From Halothiobacillus sp. (GTDB lineage: Bacteria > Pseudomonadota > Gammaproteobacteria > Halothiobacillales > Halothiobacillaceae), in contig JAGDVP010000012.1 of assembly GCA_023255735.1 (NCBI GenBank), positions 231,477 through 295,476 on the forward strand: DNA of 64,000 nt. Reading direction: 5' to 3'. The position numbers and the translations under genes were made by a program. Position 1 is the first letter of the stretch. The number at the start of each line of letters is the position of its first letter. The notes beneath the pieces were generated by a model. That model worked only from the letters and a program-made list of their open reading frames with translations, was not told the DNA's origin and did not search any database. This document shows, piece by piece, positions 37,822 to 51,176 of the stretch.

Positions 37822-39162
37822 CTAGAGAATAAACCGGCTGAGGTCTTCGTCTTGCGCGAGAGCCCCTAACCTTTTATCGACAAAATCGGCATCAATCAGC
37901 GCGCTTGCATCGGCTTTGCTGTCGGCCGCAAAACTTAATTCTTCCAATAAATGCTCCATGACGGTGTGCAGCCTTCGCGCACCGATATTCTCGGTGCGGC
38001 GATTCACCTCAAACGCAATTTCGGCAATTCGGGCAATGGCTGAATCGGTGAAGCGCACGGCAAATTGCTCGGCGGCCAGCAGCGCGGTGTGCTGGCGGAT
38101 GAGGGCAGCATCGGGTTCGGTTAAGATGCGCACAAAATCTTGAGCCGACAGCGCTTCGAGTTCCACCCGAATGGGCAGGCGGCCTTGGAGCTCGGGGATG
38201 AGATCGGAGGGTTTGCTTAAATGAAACGCACCGGAGGCGATAAATAAAATATGGTCGGTTTTCACCATGCCCAATTTGGTATTCACGGTGGAGCCTTCGA
38301 TAATTGGCAGTAAATCGCGCTGCACGCCCTCGCGGGAAACTTCGCCGCCACCGTGTTCGCCGCGCTTGGCTACTTTGTCTATTTCATCAATAAACACAAT
38401 GCCGTGCTGTTCAACGCGCTCAAGCGCAGCGGCGCGCACCTCCTCGTCATTGAGTAAATTGCCGGCTTCTTCTTCGATGAGCAAATTTAGCGCCTCTAAA
38501 ACCGGCAGACGGCGTTTATTGGTTTTGCCTTGGTTAATATTTTGGAACATGCCGCGAATTTGGCTCGCCATATCCTCCATGCCCGGCGGCGAGAGAATGT
38601 CGATATTGCCGGGGGCTTGGCGCAATTCAATCTCAATTTCGCGGTCATTGAGTTCGCCCGCGCGGAGTTTGTCGCGAAATTTCTCTCGAGTATTGCGATA
38701 CGCCTCGTCTTGACGAGAATCGCCCTCATGGGGCCAGTCGCTCCCGCGTGGGGCGGGCAGTAAAATATCCAGCACCCGATTTTCACCGGCTAATTTGGCT
38801 TTATCGCGCACGTCGATGAGGGCGATTTGGCGCTGCATTTTCAAACCCACATCGGCTAAATCGCGGATGATTGATTCCACATCGCGCCCCACATACCCCA
38901 CCTCAGTGAATTTAGTGGCTTCCACCTTGAGAAAGGGGGCATCAGCGAGTTTGGCCAGTCGCCGCGCAATTTCAGTTTTGCCCACACCAGTGGGACCAAT
39001 CATGAGGATATTTTTAGGCGTGATTTCGCCGCGCAGAGGCTCGGGAATTTGTTGGCGGCGCCAGCGATTACGCAAGGCGATTGCCACGGCGCGTTTGGCA
39101 GCGGCTTGGCCGACGATGTGTTTATCGAGTTCAGCTACAATTTGTTGGGGGGTTAAGTTCAT
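37822..39162 (-). CDS. hslU: HslUV protease ATPase subunit
   Basis: 446 aa (E. coli 443). AAA+ unfoldase with Walker [17 protein letters not shown], the pore loop [10 protein letters not shown], Walker [10 protein letters not shown], the variable I-domain (about 110-240) and the sensor 2 region [13 protein letters not shown]. It ends in the conserved DLSRFIL tail that docks into HslV. It unfolds substrates for the HslV peptidase. Its start overlaps the hslV stop by 4 bp. Confidence 0.97.
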   Translation of the reverse strand: MNLTPQQIVAELDKHIVGQAAAKRAVAIALRNRWRRQQIPEPLRGEITPKNILMIGPTGVGKTEIARRLAKLADAPFLKVEATKFTEVGYVGRDVESIIRDLADVGLKMQRQIALIDVRDKAKLAGENRVLDILLPAPRGSDWPHEGDSRQDEAYRNTREKFRDKLRAGELNDREIEIELRQAPGNIDILSPPGMEDMASQIRGMFQNINQGKTNKRRLPVLEALNLLIEEEAGNLLNDEEVRAAALERVEQHGIVFIDEIDKVAKRGEHGGGEVSREGVQRDLLPIIEGSTVNTKLGMVKTDHILFIASGAFHLSKPSDLIPELQGRLPIRVELEALSAQDFVRILTEPDAALIRQHTALLAAEQFAVRFTDSAIARIAEIAFEVNRRTENIGARRLHTVMEHLLEELSFAADSKADASALIDADFVDKRLGALAQDEDLSRFIL

Positions 39163-39698
39163 GCGTCGAGTACTTCAATAGTCAGGTTGTGATTGGTATA
39201 AATGCAAATATCGCCCGCAATGTTGAGGGCGGCTTCGGCAATGCCGCGCGCCTCAAGCGCGCTATGGCGCAGTAAGGCGGTGGCGGCAGCTTGGGCAAAC
39301 GCACCGCCGGAACCGATGGCAATCAGATCGGATTCCGGTTCGATCACATCGCCATTGCCACTGATGGTGAGCATGTGGGTGCGATCCGCCACTACGAGCA
39401 TCGCCTCCAGCCGTCGCATGGCGCGGTCGGTGCGCCATTCTTTGGCAAGTTCCACGGCGGAGCGCAAAAGATTACCGCCGTATTTTTCGAGTTTGGCTTC
39501 AAATTTTTCAAATAGGGTGAAGGCATCGGCGGTCGCGCCGGCGAACCCCGCTAAAACCTCACCATTGTAGAGCCTGCGCACTTTGCGGGCATTGCCTTTG
39601 ACAACCGTGTTGCCGAGGGTAACTTGACCATCGCCGCCAATGACGGTCTGGTTATTTTTGCGCACACACAAAATGGTGGTGCCGTGAAAGTTTTCCAT
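39159..39698 (-). CDS. hslV: HslUV protease peptidase subunit
   Basis: 179 aa, an N-terminal-threonine hydrolase forming the proteolytic core with HslU. The nucleophile is the first threonine of [10 protein letters not shown], here residue 7 behind a short leader MENFHG. In E. coli it directly follows the initiator methionine, so this protein would need removal of six residues, as in many relatives with this form. [15 protein letters not shown] and [13 protein letters not shown] are typical. It overlaps hslU by 4 bp. Confidence 0.95.
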   Translation of the reverse strand: MENFHGTTILCVRKNNQTVIGGDGQVTLGNTVVKGNARKVRRLYNGEVLAGFAGATADAFTLFEKFEAKLEKYGGNLLRSAVELAKEWRTDRAMRRLEAMLVVADRTHMLTISGNGDVIEPESDLIAIGSGGAFAQAAATALLRHSALEARGIAEAALNIAGDICIYTNHNLTIEVLDA

Positions 39699-39786
39699 GT
39701 ACAGCCTTTGCTCTGGAGTTTATCGGATTAGGTGGAATTAACACTGATTAGTGTGGGTTGCTTGTGCCAAATATCAATCGCTCGGC

Positions 39787-40752
39787 TTAATTTTTTATTG
39801 CAGGCTCGGCGTCAGGCGCTGTTTTTTGGCGTTGCGCGCGCGGGTGCGCGGTTTCGTAAACGGCTGCTAAGCGTTGAAAATCCAGATGTGTGTAAATTTG
39901 CGTGGTGGCCAAACTTTCGTGCCCCAGCATTTCTTGTACTGCCCGCAAATCGCCCGAAGATTCCAATACATGGGTGGCAAACGAATGGCGTAATTGGTGG
40001 GGATGCAAGGATTGCCCGAGCGCGGTGTGCTGCGATAAACGCGCTAAGCGATATTGAACCGAACGGGTGGTGAGCCGTGCGCCCAGCCGGTTGACAAATA
40101 AGGCCGGTTCGCTGGCATCGCAAAGCAAGCTTCTTCGCAGCGGTAACCAAGCTTCAATGCGGCTGATGGCTTGGCTGCCGACCGGCACGAGCCTTGTTTT
40201 ATTGCGTTTGCCGGTGACCCGGGCAATGCCCTCGGCAAGATTGATATCACTTAAATTTAAGCTGACGAGTTCGGCCACCCGCAAGCCGCTGCTATAGAGC
40301 AATTCAAACATGCAGCGATCGCGGTGCAGCAAAAGGCTTTCAGCCAAAGGTTGATCGAGGAGTTGGTTGAGCGTTTCAATCGCGGGGGCATTGGGTAACT
40401 TTTTGCTGGCTTTTGGGGATTTTAAAGCCTCGGGGTTTGCGGGGCAGGGAATAAATTCGCTGCGCCAATAGCGCAAAAGCCAGCGCAGCGCGGATGATTT
40501 ACGCGCGATACTGCGATTGCTAAGTCCGGTTTCACGGCAGTGCGCAAGATAGCCGCGCAAGCGAATATCATCGAGTGTGGCGGGTGAGGGTATCGATTGC
40601 GCGCAAGCAAAATCTTCTAATTGTTGCCAATCGATGAGATAAGCCGAACGGGTTTTTGGCGCGAGCCGGGCGTTTTGAAGTAGGGCGCCGCGTGCCTGCG
40701 CCATAGCGGCAGAAAATTCAGCGCAGGCGGGCAGCAGTGCCATATTGGTCAT
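39787..40752 (-). CDS. xerC: Tyrosine recombinase XerC
   Basis: 321 aa, slightly longer than E. coli XerC (298). The SAM-like N-terminal DNA-binding domain (about 10-110) precedes the catalytic domain with R in [10 protein letters not shown] in [17 protein letters not shown], the second H in [10 protein letters not shown] and the nucleophilic Y in IYTHLDFQ. With XerD it resolves chromosome dimers at dif. It overlaps the DUF484 gene by 4 bp, the standard DUF484-xerC arrangement. Confidence 0.92.
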   Translation of the reverse strand: MTNMALLPACAEFSAAMAQARGALLQNARLAPKTRSAYLIDWQQLEDFACAQSIPSPATLDDIRLRGYLAHCRETGLSNRSIARKSSALRWLLRYWRSEFIPCPANPEALKSPKASKKLPNAPAIETLNQLLDQPLAESLLLHRDRCMFELLYSSGLRVAELVSLNLSDINLAEGIARVTGKRNKTRLVPVGSQAISRIEAWLPLRRSLLCDASEPALFVNRLGARLTTRSVQYRLARLSQHTALGQSLHPHQLRHSFATHVLESSGDLRAVQEMLGHESLATTQIYTHLDFQRLAAVYETAHPRAQRQKTAPDAEPAIKN

Positions 40753-41483
40753 GGTGCGAGAGGGCGCTCATCAGGCAAAAAGGTCGACACTAACTCACCG
40801 ATTTGCGTTAAAAATAAGGTGCCTTGGCTTGGGTTAAAGCCATCGGGGGCGATGCGGCCTAACGCGAGAATCCAGCGCGGTTGAGCCAAATTGGCACCGA
40901 TGGCGATTAACGCCGCAGAACCGGTGTCGGGTAATTCGGCGCCGAACAGCGCATGGCGTTGCGCCTCGCTTAAGCGACCACATAGGGGCGTTCGGCTGGC
41001 TAAAAAGCCTTCGAGTAGGCCTTGGGTGGCGGGATTGAGGGCTTGCAGAGCGATTAACTGCGCGGTATCCACGGCAAAATGTTGATGCAACAACGTCACT
41101 ACCTGTTCGGCGGTGCGTTGCGGTGCGCAAAGCAAGGCGCAGGCAAATTCATGCAGCACCCGATCAAGGGCGGCGTTCGATTCGGCCGTGGCGCGCAGCG
41201 CATTCAGGGTCGATTTTAGCCTTGCCAGTTGTTCGCGATAAATTTGTAACTGCGCGTGCGGCAATGAGGTGACTCCTGCCGGCGGCAGGGGTAAGGTCAA
41301 TTCGGCCACAAGCTTTGGCTGTTGGTGGAGCAAAGCCTGCAGCACGGGGGATAATTCCGCGGCACCGAGTGAGGCGAAATAATCAGGGTGAGCGGCTAAA
41401 AACGCCGCCAAAGTTGGCGCATCCGGCAATTTGATGTCAGCAAGCTCTGGGGTGCGGATACGGACGGTGGCTTCAGTCATCAT
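40749..41483 (-). CDS. DUF484 family protein (GAF-like)
   Basis: 244 aa. The N-terminal part has the family pattern FLAAHPDYF, then a helical stretch (about 80-115), then a GAF-like domain (about 115-235). The function is unknown; the family is almost always found directly before xerC, as here, and is cotranscribed with it. No ligand-binding residues can be assigned. Confidence 0.85.
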   Translation of the reverse strand: MMTEATVRIRTPELADIKLPDAPTLAAFLAAHPDYFASLGAAELSPVLQALLHQQPKLVAELTLPLPPAGVTSLPHAQLQIYREQLARLKSTLNALRATAESNAALDRVLHEFACALLCAPQRTAEQVVTLLHQHFAVDTAQLIALQALNPATQGLLEGFLASRTPLCGRLSEAQRHALFGAELPDTGSAALIAIGANLAQPRWILALGRIAPDGFNPSQGTLFLTQIGELVSTFLPDERPLAP

Positions 41484-41582
41484 GATCCATGTTTTTTAAG
41501 GTTTAGTTATCTTTTTAGCACAAATTTGTAGAACCTTAACCCTAATACCCCAGACCTGCAATGAGTTGCACAGGCTGCTAGG

Positions 41583-41930
41583 CTAGTGCAGCGGCGGCAG
41601 GTCAACCATTTCCACTTGCTCGGTGAGTTTAATCATGCGCTCCACAGGGGTGACCCAGACCATGCCATCACCCCGATTGCCGGTATGCCCAACCTCAACT
41701 AAAACTTGCAGTACGCCTTCCACCAGATCATTCGGGCAAAGAATTTCAATCCGTACCTTGGGGCTGTAGTCGGTCAGCTCATCTTTGCCGCTGAGGCTTT
41801 GTCGGCGCTCGTTGGCTCCAGCACCTTCTACTCGGGTGATGGTCATGCCGGGAAAATTTTTGATATGCCGGAATGTGCTGCGGATTTTATCTAACCGGTG
41901 CGGCTGAATGATGGCTTTAATTTCTTTCAT
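41583..41930 (-). CDS. PII-like protein of the heavy-metal-efflux-associated group (PII-NG type)
   Basis: 115 aa, intact. It begins KEIKAIIQPHRLDKI like GlnB/GlnK and has GMTITRVEGAGA and SPKVRIEILC. The T-loop is diverged (RRQSLSGKDELTDYS) and lacks the uridylylated Tyr51, and the B-loop is TGNRGDGMVWV rather than TGxxGDGKI. Such PII-like proteins are known to be encoded beside CusA/CzcA efflux pumps, exactly the position here (64 bp after the pump remnant). The likely role is small-molecule or metal-state sensing rather than nitrogen control. The pump it would serve is broken. Confidence 0.82.
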   Translation of the reverse strand: MKEIKAIIQPHRLDKIRSTFRHIKNFPGMTITRVEGAGANERRQSLSGKDELTDYSPKVRIEILCPNDLVEGVLQVLVEVGHTGNRGDGMVWVTPVERMIKLTEQVEMVDLPPLH

Positions 41931-41994
41931 TGTGTGTTCTCTTTAAATTGGGTGATGAGAGTCACGCCGTGGGTGTGGGCGTGACGAATGGGTT

Positions 41995-44985
<2,991 letters not shown>

Positions 44986-44989
44986 GTGA

Positions 44990-45766
44990 TTACTCCAATT
45001 CCGTACGGCGGCGTTCGTTATTGAGATGGAACGCGCCGTCCATCACAATCACCTCGCCCCCGGTTAAGCCACCCAGCACGGGGCGCTGGCCTTGGTATTC
45101 GGCACCCAACGCCACTTGGGTTAAACGGAACGTGCCGTTGGCTTGCTCAACAAAAACGTAATCCCTATTATTTTCACGCACCACCGCGCGCGCCGACACA
45201 ATCGGCAGGCTCCGCGCGTTTTCTTGAATTTCCATCACGGCCAGCATGTCGGGCTTGAGGCGGCCATCGGCATTGTCCACATCGCTACGCACTGCCACGG
45301 TGCGCGTTTGCGGGTTCACCGTCGGGCTGATAAAAATCACCTTGCCCGCACGCGGCGCATCCTCATCCAAGGCAGGGAAGTTAATGCGCACGGTTTGACC
45401 GATTTTTAAATCGGTAGCCGCCTGTTCCGGGGCTTGCGCCACCACCCACACATGCGATAAATCGGCTACCGTAAACGCATCATCGCTGGGTTGCAGCACT
45501 TGCCCGGGCGCGATTTTTCGCTCAATCACCGTGCCGTCGATACCAGCCGTCATGAGGGCGTTGGAATCAATTTTGCGGGTCTTGGCTAACGTGCTCATCG
45601 CTTTATCGCTCATGCCCAGCACCCGCAACCGATCGGCTAAGGCGCTGACATCAAAGCGCAGTTCCTCAAGAGTTTGTTCGCGGCGTTGCAATTCCGCCTC
45701 ACTAATCACGCCGCTTTCCAATTTGTGCGGGACAGGTTTAAATCGCCCGCGCAAAACAATGTGCAC
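44990..45766 (-). pseudogene. CusB/CzcB-type membrane fusion (adaptor) protein, 5' truncated
   Basis: The open frame of 258 codons covers only the end of the coiled-coil hairpin (from about SGVISEAELQRREQ), half of the lipoyl domain (GTVIERKIAPGQVLQPSDD), the beta-barrel and the membrane-proximal domain. The signal sequence, first lipoyl half and first helix, about 130-150 residues, are missing. The first dozen codons do not look like the family. Its stop lies 4 bp before the pump start, as in czcBA/cusBA operons. The outer-membrane channel gene is also absent, so one deletion may have removed it together with this 5' end. Confidence 0.82.
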
Positions 45767-45773
45767 AAAAGCA

Positions 45774-45799
45774 CCCTAGGGCATTTTCGTACCGGTACG
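45774..45799. repeat. Pair of palindromes at the truncated adaptor junction
   Basis: An 8-bp palindrome CCCTAGGG (45774-45781) is followed by a perfect 12-bp palindrome CGTACCGGTACG (45788-45799). They fall just where the adaptor homology ends and the small exported-protein gene stops, so they may mark a rearrangement scar. They could also be a chance hairpin. Confidence 0.4.
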
Positions 45800-45804
45800 A
45801 TGAG

Positions 45805-46095
45805 TTAGGCGAGATCGGGCGGCGGTTTGAGTTGATTGGGGCGGAAGGTGGTGCGCGTGAGACTGCGCGCGCGCGCGATTGATTGAACGGTCGATACGTG
45901 CGCAGGGGGAATACATGCCAGCAGATCCAGCTCATGATCGAAGGGTTCGATATCGATTAGGGCGGATGCTGTGGTTTGGGTGTGTGATAACTCGATGTTG
46001 TAGGTACCAAAAACCTGCGCCGCTTGCGCCAGAGCGCCGCAGGCGTTCAGGGAAAACAACAACAGGGCTACAAACAACAATCGAGCGATATTCAT
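45805..46095 (-). CDS. Small exported protein of unknown function, first gene of the decayed metal-efflux operon
   Basis: 96 aa. A hydrophobic N-terminus (about 1-24) forms a signal peptide (cleavage possible near GALAQA; a cysteine at 19 gives a weak lipobox-like NAC-G). The remainder is short and polar, with a proline-rich end (KPPPDLA). I do not recognise the family. It sits where several metal-efflux operons carry a small periplasmic protein, so a metal-related role is possible. The reading could also be a chimaera created by the adjacent deletion. Confidence 0.45.
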   Translation of the reverse strand: MNIARLLFVALLLFSLNACGALAQAAQVFGTYNIELSHTQTTASALIDIEPFDHELDLLACIPPAHVSTVQSIARARSLTRTTFRPNQLKPPPDLA

Positions 46096-46180
46096 GTCAT
46101 GAATATCACATAAGCCGCCTTGCTAATTCAACATTTTTATTCACCCCTGTGTTGGGTGGATGATTATTGTAGCGCGGGGC

Positions 46181-46209
46181 TGGGCACAGGTTTTGATTTG
46201 CTCTATTAT
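46181..46209 (+). promoter_or_regulatory. thrS: Candidate sigma-70 promoter of thrS
   Basis: TGGGCA (46181-46186, 4/6 match) and TATTAT (46204-46209, 5/6 match) are separated by 17 bp. This gives a leader of about 150 nt before thrS. It is sequence inference only. Confidence 0.35.
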
Positions 46210-46363
46210 TTGTCGGCTTTTTCCCTTGCCGGGTCAGTATCCGGGCGGGATGAGCGAATAATTCCAGATTCGGAACACGCTGCCGCACGATGGCAACCCA
46301 CCCCGTATCGCCCCTGAAACACGCGGTTTTTTGTAGGAGCCGCCACTGCCAAAGGAGAGCGTC

Positions 46364-48277
46364 ATGCCGACGATTACCCTGCCTGATTCCTCACAACGTT
46401 ATTTTGATCACCCCGTCAGCTTGGCTGAAATTGCTGCCGATATTGGCGCTGGCTTAGCGAAAGCTGCTTTGGCCGGAAAAATTGACGGCAAGCTCGTTGA
46501 TTTATCTCGCGTGGTTGAAACCGATGCCAAGGTGGCTATTGTCACCGCCAAAGACCCTGAAGGCTTGGAGGTGATTCGTCATTCCACCGCGCATCTCATG
46601 GCTCAAGCGGTCAAGCAGCTATACCCCCAAGCGCAGGTGACAATTGGTCCTGTGATCGACAACGGCTTTTATTATGATTTCTACTTTGATCGGCCATTTA
46701 ATGATGACGATCTGGCGGCGATTGAAGCGCGCATGCACGAATTGGCCGCAACGGGTGATGTACTCGTTCGCAAGGTGGTGGATCGAGCCGAGGCGATTCG
46801 CTATTTCCATGATTTGGGCGAAGCCTTTAAAGTGGAAATTATCGAAAGTATCCCCGGCAATGAGGAACTCACCCTCTACACCCAAGGCGATTTCATCGAC
46901 TTTTGCCGAGGGCCGCATGTCCCCAATACCAATCGATTGGGGGTGTTCAAATTAATGAAAGTGGCGGGCGCCTATTGGCGAGGGGATTCAAAAAACCCGA
47001 TGCTCACCCGCATCTATGGCACCGCGTTCGCAACCGACAAAGAGCTCAAAGCGCATTTAACGCAGCTGGCGGAGGCGGAAAAGCGCGATCATCGCCGCAT
47101 TGGCAAGCAGCAAGATTTATTTCATTTCCAAGAAGAAGCGCCGGGGTTGGTGTTTTGGCATCCCAAGGGTTGGGCTTTATGGCAGGTGATTGAACAACAC
47201 ATGCGCGGCGTGTATCGAACATCCGGTTATGCCGAAATCCGTTGCCCGCAAATTTTAGACGTGAGCCTGTGGAAAAAATCCGGTCATTGGGATAACTACC
47301 AAGAAAATATGTTTTTCACCGAGTCGGAGAAACGCACTTTTGCGGTTAAACCGATGAACTGCCCCGGCCATGTGCAAGTGTTTAATCACGGCCTGCATAG
47401 TTACCGTGATCTGCCGATTCGCTATGGTGAATTTGGTGCCTGCCACCGTAACGAGCCCTCGGGCGCACTGCACGGCATTTTGCGTGTGCGGGGATTCACC
47501 CAAGATGACGGCCATATCTTTTGCATGGAAAGCCAGATTGAACCCGAGGTTCGGGCATTCCACGCGCAAGCGCTGGCGGTGTACGCCACCTTCGGGTTTA
47601 CCGATATTCAGGTCAAAATCGCGCTGCGCCCTGACAAGCGGCTCGGCACCGATGCGGTGTGGGATGAAGCCGAGGCCGCCTTGCGCGGTGCCTTGGCGGC
47701 GGCGGGTGTGAGTTGGACTGAATTACCCGGCGAGGGCGCGTTTTACGGTCCTAAAATTGAATACCACCTCAAAGATGCGATTGGTCGCACCTGGCAGCTT
47801 GGTACCATTCAGGTTGATTTCATGATGCCCGAGCGTTTGGGCGCCACTTATGTCGATGAACACAGTGAGCGTCGCCATCCGGTCATGCTACACCGCGCCA
47901 TTGTCGGTTCAATGGAGCGCTTTATCGGGATATTGATTGAACATCATGCCGGGTTTTTGCCCTTGTGGCTTGCGCCCGTGCAAGCCGTGGTCATGGGGAT
48001 TACTGACAAGCATGCCGCGTATGTTAAAGAAGTCACCCAGCGACTGAAGACGGTTGGCTTGCGGGTTGAGGAAGACCTGCGCAACGAGAAAGTCGGCTTT
48101 AAAATTCGTGAACATACCCTAGAGCGTGTACCGTACTTGCTGGTGGCTGGCGATCGGGAAATGGAAACCGACTCGATTGCGCTGCGCACCCGGGAAGGCC
48201 AAGATTTAGGCGTGGTAACCATGGATGCCTTGCTGGAACGACTCACCACCGAGGTGCGCCTGCAATCGCAAGGTTAA
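46364..48277 (+). CDS. thrS: Threonyl-tRNA synthetase
   Basis: 637 aa (E. coli 642). N-terminal TGS domain (about 1-60), editing domain with the HxxxH motif in [10 protein letters not shown], class II catalytic core with the zinc cysteine in MNCPGHVQ and motif 2 [11 protein letters not shown], and a C-terminal anticodon-binding domain. AAAGGAGA gives a strong start. In E. coli, ThrRS represses its own mRNA through a tRNA-like leader; the leader here is long enough, but I could not identify such a fold. It heads the thrS-infC-rpmI-rplT group. Confidence 0.97.
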   Translation: MPTITLPDSSQRYFDHPVSLAEIAADIGAGLAKAALAGKIDGKLVDLSRVVETDAKVAIVTAKDPEGLEVIRHSTAHLMAQAVKQLYPQAQVTIGPVIDNGFYYDFYFDRPFNDDDLAAIEARMHELAATGDVLVRKVVDRAEAIRYFHDLGEAFKVEIIESIPGNEELTLYTQGDFIDFCRGPHVPNTNRLGVFKLMKVAGAYWRGDSKNPMLTRIYGTAFATDKELKAHLTQLAEAEKRDHRRIGKQQDLFHFQEEAPGLVFWHPKGWALWQVIEQHMRGVYRTSGYAEIRCPQILDVSLWKKSGHWDNYQENMFFTESEKRTFAVKPMNCPGHVQVFNHGLHSYRDLPIRYGEFGACHRNEPSGALHGILRVRGFTQDDGHIFCMESQIEPEVRAFHAQALAVYATFGFTDIQVKIALRPDKRLGTDAVWDEAEAALRGALAAAGVSWTELPGEGAFYGPKIEYHLKDAIGRTWQLGTIQVDFMMPERLGATYVDEHSERRHPVMLHRAIVGSMERFIGILIEHHAGFLPLWLAPVQAVVMGITDKHAAYVKEVTQRLKTVGLRVEEDLRNEKVGFKIREHTLERVPYLLVAGDREMETDSIALRTREGQDLGVVTMDALLERLTTEVRLQSQG

Positions 48278-48290
48278 TCTGGCTAAAACT

Positions 48291-48341
48291 ACCGCTATCT
48301 CATGGCTAAAAGCTGGTGTTTTGCCGGCTTTTATAGCGGGT
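48291..48341 (+). other. Long imperfect hairpin in the infC leader
   Basis: ACCGCTAT (48291-48298) pairs with ATAGCGGGT (48333-48341) with one bulge. Inside it, AAAAGC pairs with GCTTTT on the flank of the second arm. It lies just after thrS and about 170 bp before infC. There is no following T-run, so it is not a plain terminator; it may be a processing or regulatory structure of the thrS-infC transcript. Confidence 0.35.
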
Positions 48342-48507
48342 GCGCATCAATTGCCTGTTTCAATGGTTGGCAATGCGTATTAACATGCCCATCTTCTAAG
48401 ATTCGGCTTCAAGCTGAGTCTTTAAGGCGATCTTCATCATCGCGCGCCCCAAGGTTAATGGGTGTGCTGATTGAAGATTACATTTTTAGTATTTTGAGGA
48501 TAAGAAC

Positions 48508-49062
48508 ATAGCTCAGCTCCGTGCACAAACGCCCCCCGCCACGCGTGATTCCGATGAACCGCGTATCAATGGTGAAATCACCGCCCGTGAAGTTCGACTC
48601 GTCGATGAAAATGGCGAGCAGGCCGGCATCGTGCGAACGCGCGATGCGTTGGATCGAGCCATGGCGGTCGCCCTTGATTTGGTTGAAGTTTCCGCAACCG
48701 CCAATCCCCCTGTTTGCAAAATCATGGATTACGGTAAATTTAAATATCAGCAGAGCAAAAAACTCGCTGAAGCGCGCAAAAAACAAAAACAAATTGAAGT
48801 GAAGGAAATTAAATTCCGCCCAGGCACCGAAGACCATGATTATCAGGTCAAAATGCGCAGCATTATTCGGTTTTTGGAAGAGGGCGATAAAGCAAAAATT
48901 ACCTTACGCTTCCGTGGACGCGAAATGGCGCATAAAGAAATTGCCGGCGAGCTGCTCGATCGAATCGAAAAAGATTTGCTTGAGCTGGCAGTCGTAGAGC
49001 AGCGACCGAAAATGGAAGGCCGTCAAGTGACGATGGTATTGGCACCTAAAAAGACGAACTAA
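48508..49062 (+). CDS. infC: Translation initiation factor IF-3, with AUA start codon
   Basis: 184 aa. The family N-terminus ([22 protein letters not shown]) is encoded upstream of the first GTG at 48631. The frame opens after a stop at 48487 and contains no ATG, GTG or TTG before the homologous region. GAGG at 48496-48499 lies 8 nt before ATA at 48508, so AUA is the likely start. E. coli infC uses AUU and is autoregulated because IF-3 rejects non-canonical starts; AUA would work the same way. The C-terminal domain is complete. It binds 30S and controls start-codon choice. Confidence 0.93.
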   Translation: MAQLRAQTPPATRDSDEPRINGEITAREVRLVDENGEQAGIVRTRDALDRAMAVALDLVEVSATANPPVCKIMDYGKFKYQQSKKLAEARKKQKQIEVKEIKFRPGTEDHDYQVKMRSIIRFLEEGDKAKITLRFRGREMAHKEIAGELLDRIEKDLLELAVVEQRPKMEGRQVTMVLAPKKTN

Positions 49063-49085
49063 CGCGCCAAGAGCAGGAGAATCAC

Positions 49086-49114
49086 TTGATTTTTCTTGAG
49101 GTTGTGCTTATAGT
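49086..49114 (+). promoter_or_regulatory. Candidate sigma-70 promoter of rpmI-rplT
   Basis: TTGATT (49086-49091) and TATAGT (49109-49114) are exactly 17 bp apart, matching 4/6 and 5/6 of consensus. A start near 49121 would leave a leader of about 210 nt before rpmI. Confidence 0.45.
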
Positions 49115-49120
49115 TTCGCG

Positions 49121-49330
49121 CCGCTGAATTATGTGCTGTTTGGGCTTGCCTAAGCGGTTCTTAATTTGTGCGCTTCCCCGTGGCGTTAGGGGTGTAGCCC
49201 TTGTTCGTCATTGACTTGTCTTTGAATTGTTTTGATTCATAGCTCAAGGATTGGGAAATTAGCCTCAATTGCGTTCATTAACTCCGACGCATTGGGCCTT
49301 ACTTACATCACGGTAAAACTGGAGTCGATC
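49121..49330 (+). promoter_or_regulatory. Long leader of rpmI-rplT, possible L20 operator
   Basis: The 268 bp between infC and rpmI have no gene. They contain pairable blocks such as TCCCC and GGGGT around 49170-49195. In E. coli, ribosomal protein L20 represses rpmI-rplT by binding a structure in the corresponding place. The position suits the same control here; the actual fold was not established. Confidence 0.3.
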
Positions 49331-49525
49331 ATGCCGAAGATCAAATCTAATCGCGGCGCTGCTAAGCGGTTTAAAATCACTGCGGGCGGTGTTAAGCGTA
49401 AACAATCGCACATGCGTCATATTCTGACCAAAAAGTCATCCAAGCGTAAACGTCAGTTGGGTTCACCCGCGTTCGTGCACGAGCGTGATGTTCCTTCAAT
49501 TCACATCATGTTGCCCTACGCGTAA
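49331..49525 (+). CDS. rpmI: 50S ribosomal protein L35 (bL35)
   Basis: 64 aa from the ATG at 49331 with GGAG upstream; the longer in-frame reading from 49232 has no family support. The basic sequence [14 protein letters not shown] is the L35 start and KSSKRKRQL is also typical. It lies 13 bp before rplT. Confidence 0.96.
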   Translation: MPKIKSNRGAAKRFKITAGGVKRKQSHMRHILTKKSSKRKRQLGSPAFVHERDVPSIHIMLPYA

Positions 49526-49538
49526 GGAGAGCTGAACC

Positions 49539-49898
49539 ATGGCCAGAGTAAAACGGGGTGTCAACGCCCACGCAAAACATAAAAAAGTCTTAGCGAAAGC
49601 AAAAGGTTATTACGGTGCCCGCTCACGCACGTTCCGTGTTGCGCATCAAGCGGTTATTAAAGCCGGCCAATATGCATATCGTGACCGTCGCGCTAAAAAA
49701 CGCGTATTCCGCGCATTGTGGATTACCCGCATTAACGCCGAAGCGCGCAACAACAACTTGTCCTATAGCCGTTTGATGGATGGTATTCACAAAGCCAACA
49801 TCGAAATTGATCGCAAGGTCTTAGCTGATTTGGCTGTGTTTGATAAGCCCGCTTTTGCTGCAATTGCAACACAAGCCAAGGCCGCGTTGGGGCTGTAA
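49539..49898 (+). CDS. rplT: 50S ribosomal protein L20 (bL20)
   Basis: 119 aa, highly basic, with [15 protein letters not shown] and the conserved [20 protein letters not shown] region. AAGGAGA precedes the ATG. L20 is an early 50S assembly protein and in E. coli also the repressor of its own operon. Confidence 0.97.
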   Translation: MARVKRGVNAHAKHKKVLAKAKGYYGARSRTFRVAHQAVIKAGQYAYRDRRAKKRVFRALWITRINAEARNNNLSYSRLMDGIHKANIEIDRKVLADLAVFDKPAFAAIATQAKAALGL

Positions 49899-49935
49899 GC
49901 TTTATCAACTGAGCGGATGAGAGTTGGATACAATT

Positions 49936-49959
49936 AGGCGCTCACATGAGCGCCTTTTT
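49936..49959 (+). terminator. Rho-independent terminator after rplT
   Basis: An 8-bp perfect stem, AGGCGCTC/GAGCGCCT, with a 4-nt loop is followed by TTTTT. It separates the ribosomal part from pheST. The short reading frame ahead of it has no phenylalanine codons, so an E. coli pheM-type attenuator is not apparent. Confidence 0.88.
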
Positions 49960-49990
49960 AATTAAGCCTGTGGCTTAATTATCTAAATAA

Positions 49991-51133
<1,143 letters not shown>

Positions 51134-51176
51134 AACTGCGCCGTTACTCCTTACCGCTTAAAATCGCGAGAATGTT

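Noticed and set aside
48631-49062. infC starting at GTG 48631 (143 aa)
   Set aside because: It would remove the conserved IF-3 N-terminal domain start, which is encoded in frame upstream to ATA 48508.
49899-49935. pheM-like phenylalanine leader peptide before the terminator
   Set aside because: The only short frame (ATG to TAG) contains no phenylalanine codons.
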